Positions 6,156-10,987 of a DNA stretch of 10,987 nt are shown here, in pieces (within the stretch, counting starts at the first letter, position 1; each line of letters opens with the position of its first letter). The translations under genes and the position numbers were made by a program. Source of the stretch: Actinomycetes bacterium (GTDB taxonomy: Bacteria; Actinomycetota; Thermoleophilia; RBG-16-64-13); assembly GCA_021815245.1 (NCBI GenBank), contig JAKAHF010000027.1:1-10987 (forward strand), given 5' to 3'. The notes beneath the pieces are model-generated. The model made no database searches and was not told where the DNA came from. It saw only the letters and a list, made by a program, of their open reading frames with translations.

Positions 6156-6404
6156 ATGCCGACCACGATCACGCTCAAGAACATCCCAGATGAACTGTAC
6201 GACCGGCTGAAGGCGTCCGCGAAGGCGCATCGTCGCAGTATCAACAACGAGGCGATAGTGTGCCTCGAGGATGCCCTCGTGCTGCCCAAGAAGATCACCC
6301 CCGAGGAACGGATCGCGCGCGCCCGAGCCATCGGCGAGGGGCTGCAGACCAGGCTATTCGACCACGCACTCGTAGATGAGTTCAAGAACGAGGGACGACC
6401 TTGA
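6156..6404 (+). CDS. Type II antitoxin, ribbon-helix-helix (FitA/VapB-like)
   Basis: An 82-residue protein. The N-terminus MPTTITLKNIPDELYDRLKA is the Arc/MetJ-type strand and first helix that binds DNA as a dimer, followed by the second helix around RRSINNEAIVCLEDAL. The C-terminal half (LPKKITPEERIARARAIGEGLQTRLFDHALVDEFKNE) would wrap the toxin. ATG 6156 is chosen because GGAGGGAGAG lies just before it; ATG 6138 in the same frame lies upstream of this site. The stop overlaps the toxin's start by four bases (TTGA), typical of coupled toxin-antitoxin pairs. It should neutralise the PIN toxin and repress the operon through the sites at 6120-6143. Confidence 0.88.
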   Translation: MPTTITLKNIPDELYDRLKASAKAHRRSINNEAIVCLEDALVLPKKITPEERIARARAIGEGLQTRLFDHALVDEFKNEGRP

Positions 6405-6808
6405 TCGTGGTTGACGCGAACATCCTGGCCTACTACTACCTACCGGGGCAGTTCACGACCGCGGCTCGAGCAGTGATGCGGAAGGATCCGGACTGGGTGG
6501 CGCCACTTCTCTGGCGAAGCGAGTTGCGAAGTGTCTTGACCGGATACCTCCGACGAGAAGAGCTGAACCTGCACGATGTCCGCCGTATTCAGTCGGAGGC
6601 GGAGGATCTCATGTGCGACAACGAATACGAGGTGGACTCCGCCAGCGTCCTCGACCTAGCCTATCGCTGTGATTGCTCCGCCTACGATTGCGAATACGTC
6701 GCCTTGGCCCTCCAGTTGGGAACCAGGCTCGTCACGATGGATGCGAGGGTTCTTCGGGCGTTTCCCCAGGTGGCTACCCCGCTGCCCTCCACCCCCTCCC
6801 GCTCATAG
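6401..6808 (+). CDS. Type II toxin, PIN-domain ribonuclease (VapC/FitB-like)
   Basis: A 135-residue PIN-domain nuclease that would cleave RNA (tRNA or rRNA in known VapCs) in a metal-dependent way when the antitoxin is lost. The acidic active-site set is visible: Asp5 in IVVDANIL, Glu41 in WRSELRSVL, Asp96 in SAYDCEYVALA and Asp114 in LVTMDARVL. No catalytic residue is missing, so the toxin looks intact. The TTG start at 6401 shares four bases with the antitoxin's TGA; a GTG at 6407 is a possible alternative. The short C-terminal tail (PLPSTPSRS) is low in complexity. It converges on the transaldolase gene with 31 nt between the stop codons and no clear terminator in the gap. Confidence 0.9.
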   Translation: MIVVDANILAYYYLPGQFTTAARAVMRKDPDWVAPLLWRSELRSVLTGYLRREELNLHDVRRIQSEAEDLMCDNEYEVDSASVLDLAYRCDCSAYDCEYVALALQLGTRLVTMDARVLRAFPQVATPLPSTPSRS

Positions 6809-6839
6809 GCTGGAAACACATCGTGGTGCTGACTCGCGG

Positions 6840-7907
6840 CTATCCGGCCGAGCCGGCCACCGAGTCGCAGAGGTGCCGCCACGAAGCCACGAACGCTTCG
6901 GCGCCTTGTTCCTGAAGGTCTGCCGCCAGTTGGTCCACGTCGATGCCCGCCCGCGCAAACTCGGCAAGCACTTCCTCAGCGGAGCCGCCGTCGCGCGGCA
7001 GTATCTGCTCCACTCTGCCGTGATCGCTGAAGGCGAGCAGGGTCTCCTCCGGCATGGTGTTGATGGTGTTCGGTGCGGCCAGGGCCTCGATGTACAGGAC
7101 GTCGGATGCCGTGGGGTCCTTGGTGCCGGTACTCGCGAAAAGCAACCGCTGCGGACGCGCGCCCTCGTTCTCGAGCCGTTGCCAGCGATCCGTTTCAAGT
7201 AGGTCTCGGTAGAACGCGTACGACCGCCCGGCGATGGCGGTGCCCAGCTTGCCCCGCAGATCGGCGGGGACTCTCTCCATAGTCGCCTTGTCCCACCGGC
7301 TGACGAAGAGCGACGCGACAGACCTCACGTCGGGGTCAAGACCGGCCGCGACGCGACGCTCGATGCCCCGCATGTAGGCCTCGGCGGCCGAAACGTACTG
7401 CTCGCGGGAGAAGAGAAGCGTCACGTTGACCGGTATGCCGGCGAAGATCGCCTCTTCAATGGCGGGAACCCCCTCCACGGTGCCGGGGATCTTGATGAAC
7501 AGGTTGGGCCGGCCTGCCTTTTGGTGCAGCGACGTGGCCTCGGCCACCGTGCGGCCGGTGTCGTGAGCAGACGCCGGCGACACCTCCAGCGACACCCAGC
7601 CATCGACGCCGGCCGTGCGCCGGTGCACCGGCGCGAACAGGTCGGCCGCCTCGCTGAGATCCTGGATCGCAAGTTCAAAGAACAGGGCTTCACCGGATAG
7701 TCCTCCGGCCGCCAACCTGCGGATCTCGTCGGCGTAGGCGGTGGTGCGCGTTATGGCCTGGTCGAAGATGGTGGGGTTGGAGGTGAGACCGGTCACCGAC
7801 AATTCGGCGATATAGCGCTCGAGCGTGCCGGTAGTGAGTAGGTCGCGGGTGATGTTGTCGAGCCAGACGCTCTGACCCAGCTCATGCAATTGGCGAGGGC
7901 CATCCAT
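6840..7907 (-). CDS. tal: Transaldolase
   Basis: Cytosolic enzyme of the non-oxidative pentose phosphate pathway. It moves a dihydroxyacetone unit from sedoheptulose 7-phosphate to glyceraldehyde 3-phosphate, giving erythrose 4-phosphate and fructose 6-phosphate. The 355-residue length fits the long bacterial transaldolases of actinobacteria. Catalytic positions are visible: Asp17 in QSVWLDNI, the motif LTSNPTIFD (41-49), Glu108 in VSLEVSP, and the Schiff-base Lys139 in NLFIKIPGT. NVTLLFS (161-167) and VASLFVSRWD (197-206) are also conserved. The start ATG 7907 has GGAG nine bases upstream; ATG 7931 (MTIKERRI then MDGP) is a possible alternative. The frame stays open to 8375, but the added part resembles nothing and overlaps the cyclase gene. 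No other pentose phosphate gene is in the window. Confidence 0.93.
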   Translation of the reverse strand: MDGPRQLHELGQSVWLDNITRDLLTTGTLERYIAELSVTGLTSNPTIFDQAITRTTAYADEIRRLAAGGLSGEALFFELAIQDLSEAADLFAPVHRRTAGVDGWVSLEVSPASAHDTGRTVAEATSLHQKAGRPNLFIKIPGTVEGVPAIEEAIFAGIPVNVTLLFSREQYVSAAEAYMRGIERRVAAGLDPDVRSVASLFVSRWDKATMERVPADLRGKLGTAIAGRSYAFYRDLLETDRWQRLENEGARPQRLLFASTGTKDPTASDVLYIEALAAPNTINTMPEETLLAFSDHGRVEQILPRDGGSAEEVLAEFARAGIDVDQLAADLQEQGAEAFVASWRHLCDSVAGSAG

Positions 7908-7983
7908 GATCCGCCGCTCCTTGATCGTCATCGACAGTCGGTCTCTCTTAAGGCTATCCGAGAGCTTGGTGTGCGCGGTTCGG

Positions 7984-8024
7984 CACGATAGGTTTTGGTG
8001 AGCATCGCAGTTCACTCTATCGTG
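7984..8024. repeat. Inverted repeat in the tal upstream region
   Basis: Perfect 8-nt arms CACGATAG (7984-7991) and CTATCGTG (8017-8024) enclose a second, 4-nt pair GTGA/TCAC (7998-8001, 8012-8015). It lies between the cyclase stop (8125) and the tal start, so it may be a cyclase terminator without T-tract, a leader structure or an operator of tal. The remaining part of the 217-nt gap (7908-8124) shows nothing else clear. Confidence 0.45.
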
Positions 8025-8124
8025 ACGCGGTGGCTGCGACAAACCGGTCGCCGCTCTGGCACCCGCGAGTGAGTCTAGGAGCGCCGCCTCGATCGGCGCA
8101 CCGCCCGGCGCGCCCAGGCCAGCC

Positions 8125-9018
8125 CTAGTGACGCTGGTGGTCCAAGACCGCCCGGCGCTCCGTCGCGGCTGCCATGACGCAGCAGTTGCGGCCGGCAGCC
8201 TTTGCCTTGTACAGCGCGTCGTCGGCCAGGCGGTACAGCATTCCGGCCGATTCATCGTGCCGAGTGGCTCCACCAAGACTGACCGTAACCCAGAGTTGCC
8301 GGTTCTCCACCAGGAAGGGGCGGCTCGACACCTCCAGGCGAACCCGGTCGAGAAGAGCGTCCGCCGCGAAATCATCGACCCCCGGCGCCACGATGAGGAA
8401 TTCCTCCCCGCCTATTCGTCCAAGACCGTCATAGGGCCGCATGAGCAGTCGCAGCCGGCACACGAGTTCGCGAAGGATCTCGTCACCCACGTAGTGACCA
8501 TGGGAGTCGTTGATGAGCTTGAAATGGTCGATGTCAAGAACAGCGAGACCGAGGGGCGTCGAGTCGCGCTCGGCTCGCGAAAGCTCTTGATCGAGGAGCT
8601 CGAAGATGGCCCGGCGGGTCATCGCCCCTGTGAGCGAATCGGTATTGGCCTGAACCTCGAGGCTGCGCTGAGCGGCAACCAGACTTTCGTTTGCCTGGCA
8701 CAGTCTCTCAACCATGGTGCGCTGGTCGGTTATATCACGCAGTATGACCAGCCTGCCTCCCTGGGGTGCCTTGTGCCCGCCGAGGGGGCGCACCCGCAAC
8801 TCTACGTAGCGTCGATCCTGGCCGACAGTGAACTCCAGTTCTGTGGCGGCGGATGCGGTTGACGCGGGTGAATGGTCCGGCCCGAGGGCCGAAGCGAACG
8901 CCGCCTCCAACGATTGTCCGACCACCTCATGCGAAAGCCGTCCGAGCAGATGCTGGGCGGCCGGATTGATGTCGACGACTCTGCCCTGAGCATCGAGCAC
9001 GATGACGCCGTCACTCAA
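8125..9018 (-). CDS. PAS-GGDEF diguanylate cyclase portion, separated from its membrane domain by an in-frame TAG
   Basis: This is the signalling half of a c-di-GMP synthase. Residues 1-98 are a PAS domain (SDGVIVLDAQGRVVDINPAAQHLLG to ILRDITDQR). A short coiled linker leads into the GGDEF domain (about 124-285), with NTDSLTGAMTRR, the metal-binding LDIDHFKLIND, the active-site GGEEF at 203-207 and the product-inhibition RxxD (RPYD at 194-197) five residues ahead of it. All cyclase signatures are intact. The frame is continuous with the 7TM gene upstream; only TAG at 9021-9019 lies between them. The first codon after it is TTG, without a good ribosome site, so independent translation would need reinitiation. 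The most natural reading is one protein of about 545 residues broken by a nonsense change, with readthrough or sequencing error as alternatives. Confidence 0.85.
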   Translation of the reverse strand: MSDGVIVLDAQGRVVDINPAAQHLLGRLSHEVVGQSLEAAFASALGPDHSPASTASAATELEFTVGQDRRYVELRVRPLGGHKAPQGGRLVILRDITDQRTMVERLCQANESLVAAQRSLEVQANTDSLTGAMTRRAIFELLDQELSRAERDSTPLGLAVLDIDHFKLINDSHGHYVGDEILRELVCRLRLLMRPYDGLGRIGGEEFLIVAPGVDDFAADALLDRVRLEVSSRPFLVENRQLWVTVSLGGATRHDESAGMLYRLADDALYKAKAAGRNCCVMAAATERRAVLDHQRH

Positions 9019-9759
9019 CTACTCGATCAGCACATCGCGCGCTACCGGGACCAGATCGAGAAGACGATATCGATACAGCCCGAAGACCACGCAGACACCG
9101 CTGAGGGTGAACGCGAGCGGCGAGATATCCAGACCGTCGAACGGATTGAGCCGTGTGACATAGAGAATGCTACCCACCCAGGGCACCGCGACCGCCACCA
9201 ACGCCGCGACGAACTGCCCACGGAAGAGCCGTGGAGAACGGAGCAGGTATCCCAGTAGCAGGACCGCGCCCGTGAGCAGCAGGGCATAGGAGTAGGCGGT
9301 GTGGATCCAGAACGCGATGCCGTATGTGCGCGAGAGAGCATTGAAGCCTGCCGTGTTCACCAATTCCACGCTGCGCCAAACGAGGTGGTGCGCACTGTTG
9401 GTCCAGACCAGGACCAGCGCCAGCACCGGTTCGATGGCGAGTAGCACAAGGCTTCGTCGAGTCAGCCTGCGTCTACGCCCTGAATAGTCGACGGCGAACA
9501 GTAGCCACGCAGCGGGGCTCAGTACGATTCCCAGGTACTGCACGTTTGTCCACAAAAGTTCCCAGTCGAACGTGGCGGCGCTCAACTCGAGTGCGTACCC
9601 GAAAGACCACCAAGCTAGGGCGGTCATGAGCAGAGCGACTGAAGCCGCCCCCGCCGACGGCCTCTTGCGCCAGGCCTGGACAGCGAGTGCGGCCGAAAGG
9701 ACAACCGCGACGACGACCGGCACCGAGTAGGGCGTCCACTGCCACTCCATTGCCGGCAT
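9019..9759 (-). CDS. N-terminal 7TM sensor domain (histidine-kinase 7TM type) of the interrupted diguanylate cyclase
   Basis: A 246-residue membrane protein with seven predicted helices at about 11-29, 37-58, 70-91, 103-120, 147-172, 180-201 and 212-230. Its order and the WTNVQYLGIVLSPAAWLLFAVDYSG segment match the 7TM region that normally precedes PAS and GGDEF or kinase domains. It ends LLDLVPVARDVLIE, where family members normally continue directly into a PAS domain, but a TAG follows and the PAS resumes in the same frame. ATG 9759 has GAGGGGAG just upstream. Alone it would have no output domain. Whether it yields a free 7TM protein or marks a decaying gene cannot be told from sequence. 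Confidence 0.83.
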   Translation of the reverse strand: MPAMEWQWTPYSVPVVVAVVLSAALAVQAWRKRPSAGAASVALLMTALAWWSFGYALELSAATFDWELLWTNVQYLGIVLSPAAWLLFAVDYSGRRRRLTRRSLVLLAIEPVLALVLVWTNSAHHLVWRSVELVNTAGFNALSRTYGIAFWIHTAYSYALLLTGAVLLLGYLLRSPRLFRGQFVAALVAVAVPWVGSILYVTRLNPFDGLDISPLAFTLSGVCVVFGLYRYRLLDLVPVARDVLIE

Positions 9760-9973
9760 TCATCTCCCCTCTGCTCCTTGTACTCTCCTGAGAGCCTCTA
9801 TCGGGTTTCTACCGTCGATGCTTGAGGGAGCACTCGATCTAATCCCGGGCGGGGAACTGGTCGATAGGCAAGCACCGCTGTCGCCAACCTCGTTCCAAAG
9901 TCCTAGGGGCGTGCGACCGTGAACGTGACAAGCTCGGTACTCCCCGGTACGCAGACGCCGTCAGCAAGAGGAC

Positions 9974-10002
9974 TTGAGGAATATGTATGAACCGACCATA
10001 CT
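9974..10002 (+). promoter_or_regulatory. Promoter of vapBC
   Basis: -35 TTGAGG (9974-9979), a 17-nt spacer and -10 CATACT (9997-10002). The inverted repeat at 9981-10011 covers the spacer and the -10, as expected for autorepression. Confidence 0.5.
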
Positions 10003-10011
10003 CATACATAT
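9981..10011. promoter_or_regulatory. Perfect 10-bp inverted repeat, probable VapBC operator
   Basis: ATATGTATGA (9981-9990) and TCATACATAT (10002-10011) are exact inverted copies around an 11-nt spacer, 22 nt before the vapB ATG. It is strikingly AT-rich for the region. Antitoxin or VapBC-complex binding is inferred. Confidence 0.7.
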
Positions 10012-10033
10012 ATCTAGATGCGGACGGTGAATT

Positions 10034-10225
10034 ATGCGGACAACCCTGAACATTGACGACGAGCTCCTCACGAGGGCGGCCGAAATGACCGGAACCACCG
10101 AGAAGACAAAGCTAGTCCGGCTGGGACTCGAGGCGTTGATCGCACGCGAGAGCGCGAAACGGCTGGCCAGAATGGGGGCCACTGAGAAGCAGCTCAAGCC
10201 GATCCCGAGGAGACGCGACGGCTGA
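10034..10225 (+). CDS. vapB: Antitoxin VapB
   Basis: A 63-residue antitoxin. MRTTLNIDDELLTRAAEMTGTTEKTKLVRLGLEALI is the characteristic N-terminal DNA-binding part of the short VapB antitoxin family, with the TEKTKLV motif at about 22-28. The basic tail (SAKRLARMGATEKQLKPIPRRRDG) would contact VapC. Its TGA overlaps the toxin's ATG by one base (TGATG). A weak GGTGA lies before the start. It should neutralise the neighbouring VapC and help repress from the inverted repeat at 9981-10011. Confidence 0.93.
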   Translation: MRTTLNIDDELLTRAAEMTGTTEKTKLVRLGLEALIARESAKRLARMGATEKQLKPIPRRRDG

Positions 10226-10590
10226 TGGTACTGGCCGACACTTCGATCTGGATCGATCACTTGCGTAACGGCAACGAAGAACTCAGCCGTCTTCTCGATG
10301 AAGGATTGGTTCTGTGCCACCCCTTCATCATCGGCGAGCTCGCCTGCGGGAATCTGACCAACCGGACGGAGATCACCTCACTGCTCGCTGCTCTGCCACA
10401 AGCCTCGGTTGCCAGCCACGACGAGGTGCTCGCGTTCATCGACGCCCGTGGCCTCGCGGGACAGGGCCTTGGCTACGTCGACATGCATCTACTTTCCTCG
10501 GCAGTCATGACCGGGGTCCCACTCTGGACGCAAGATAGGCGATTGAACCAGGTGGCCGCGAGACTCCGCTCCGCATACGAAGCGCGCTGA
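10225..10590 (+). CDS. vapC: Toxin VapC, PIN-domain ribonuclease
   Basis: A 121-residue PIN-domain toxin, close to the usual length. The expected acidic residues are all present: Asp5 in VLADTSIWIDHL, Glu38 in FIIGELACGNL, Asp86 in GLGYVDMHLLSSA and Asp104 in LWTQDRRLNQVA. The GYVDMHLLSSA block is close to the canonical VapC core, so this toxin should be active as a site-specific RNase. It differs clearly from the first PIN toxin at 6401-6808, so the two modules are not recent copies. A hairpin 35 nt downstream may end the operon. Confidence 0.95.
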   Translation: MVLADTSIWIDHLRNGNEELSRLLDEGLVLCHPFIIGELACGNLTNRTEITSLLAALPQASVASHDEVLAFIDARGLAGQGLGYVDMHLLSSAVMTGVPLWTQDRRLNQVAARLRSAYEAR

Positions 10591-10624
10591 GTTCCGGCTA
10601 CCTCTACAATCCGGTCCGAGTCAT

Positions 10625-10639
10625 AGACGCCGGGCGTCT
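10625..10639 (+). terminator. Possible terminator of vapBC
   Basis: AGACGC (10625-10630) and GCGTCT (10634-10639) form a 6-bp stem with a CGG loop, followed by a short TCT rather than a full T-tract, 35 nt after the vapC stop. Confidence 0.4.
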
Positions 10640-10671
10640 TCTACTCGGCAATCCGTTGCACCCGACCAGAC

Positions 10672-10687
10672 CTGAAGTTCCCTTCAG
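10672..10687. repeat. Small hairpin or operator just upstream of the ABC ATPase -10 box
   Basis: CTGAAG (10672-10677) and CTTCAG (10682-10687) are perfect arms around TTCC. They occupy the expected -35 and spacer region of the next gene, so a regulator site is possible. Confidence 0.4.
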
Positions 10688-10696
10688 CCAGAAAGG

Positions 10697-10702
10697 TATA
10701 CT
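10697..10702 (+). promoter_or_regulatory. -10 box placing transcription start at the ABC ATPase ATG
   Basis: TATACT ends 7 nt before the ATG at 10710, so the start site should coincide with or lie next to the start codon. No good -35 is seen (CTGAAG or TGAAGT at most), and no Shine-Dalgarno fits. Confidence 0.5.
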
Positions 10703-10709
10703 GGCGACC

Positions 10710-10987
10710 ATGCCGCTACTCGTTGCTGAAAACCTCACCAAGCACTACGGCTCGACTGTCGCGCTCGAACAGGCCACTTTCGACGTGGATGAGGGCGTCA
10801 CCGGACTGCTCGGTCCCAACGGCGCGGGCAAAAGCACGGCCATCAAGCTCTTCCTTGGCCTGATCAAGCCCACCTCCGGTTTCGTCGAGGTTCTGGGTGC
10901 CAAGCCCTACGAATCGCCCGAGGGACGGATGCGTCTGGGATACATGCCCGAGCACGAGTGTCTCCCCGGCAACGTCACAGCATCGGA
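10710..10987 (+). CDS. ABC transporter ATP-binding protein, ABC-2/exporter type (partial, 3' end outside window)
   Basis: Only the first 92 residues are present. LLVAENLTKHYGSTVALEQATFDV is the usual opening, and the Walker A is GPNGAGKST at 35-43. LIKPTSGFVEVLGAKPYESP follows, then GYMPEHECLPGNVTAS at 78-92. The Q-loop position carries Glu, as in a subgroup of ABC-2-type exporter ATPases with GYMPEHD-like motifs. The signature motif, Walker B and any permease partner are beyond the right edge, so the substrate is unknown. The ATG has no convincing Shine-Dalgarno, and a TATACT box 7 nt upstream suggests a leaderless transcript, common in actinobacteria. Confidence 0.92.
   Translation, partial: MPLLVAENLTKHYGSTVALEQATFDVDEGVTGLLGPNGAGKSTAIKLFLGLIKPTSGFVEVLGAKPYESPEGRMRLGYMPEHECLPGNVTAS

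Larger units (their letters stand above)
9760..10033. other. Divergent intergenic region between the 7TM gene and vapB
   Basis: No gene is visible in this 274-nt stretch. The right end holds the vapBC promoter and its inverted repeat. The left end carries a small palindrome CTCTC-CT-GAGAG (9783-9794) in the 7TM gene's leader. The middle (about 9840-9970) shows nothing supportable. Confidence 0.5.

Noticed and set aside
7908..8375. N-terminal extension of the transaldolase frame up to 8375
   Set aside because: The extension has no transaldolase resemblance, overlaps the cyclase gene, and the start at 7907 has a ribosome site and the normal family N-terminus.
9016..9021. TAG in the cyclase read as pyrrolysine or a recoded amber codon
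   Set aside because: TAG is the ordinary stop of several genes here (binding protein, membrane protein, first PIN toxin, transaldolase, cyclase), and a PAS-GGDEF linker is not a place where pyrrolysine is known.
9827..9837. GGAGCACTCGA upstream of the 7TM gene, identical to 11 bases of the tetR1 operator (3933-3943)
   Set aside because: The rest of the 34-nt element is absent, and an 11-base match to some part of the operator could occur by chance in a window of this size.
9760..9850. c-di-GMP riboswitch in the leader of the cyclase gene
   Set aside because: No recognisable riboswitch core was seen; only a small CTCTC/GAGAG palindrome is present.

Overview
The window is GC-rich (roughly 60%) and tightly packed. 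It looks like a chromosomal segment of an actinobacterium, probably an uncultured or deep-branching lineage. The signs are a lipoprotein with a Thr-rich linker, promoters of the TTGACA-N17-TAnnnT kind, frequent TAG stops, non-ATG starts and two PIN-domain toxin-antitoxin pairs. No rRNA, tRNA, CRISPR array or insertion sequence was seen.

Positions 1-2872 (minus strand) hold the first three genes of a branched-chain amino acid (or similar) ABC importer: a lipoprotein binding protein, livH, then livM running off the left edge. Upstream are two tandem paralogous TetR regulators (3201-3869 and 3969-4601, minus). The importer promoter and the first tetR promoter share one layout: a perfect TTGACA, a 17-nt spacer, a TAnnGT -10 box, then a 34-nt TTCGA-bounded operator over the start site. 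This suggests a TetR circuit that represses the importer and its own gene.

Positions 4727-6010 (plus) encode an unfamiliar single-pass membrane protein with a cytoplasmic N-terminal domain, Pro-rich and Thr-rich linkers and an extracytoplasmic beta-sandwich-like tail. A FitAB/VapBC-like module follows (6156-6808, plus), with a readable promoter and repeated operator half-sites. It converges on a transaldolase gene (6840-7907, minus).

Upstream of the transaldolase is a 7TM-PAS-GGDEF diguanylate cyclase reading frame (8125-9759, minus) cut by one in-frame TAG between the membrane part and the PAS-GGDEF part. A second toxin-antitoxin pair, canonical vapBC (10034-10590, plus), has a perfect 10-bp inverted repeat over its promoter. 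The right edge holds the start of an ABC-2-type exporter ATPase gene (10710 onward) that looks leaderless.

The strongest points for follow-up are the duplicated TetR operator-promoter architecture and the amber-interrupted cyclase.
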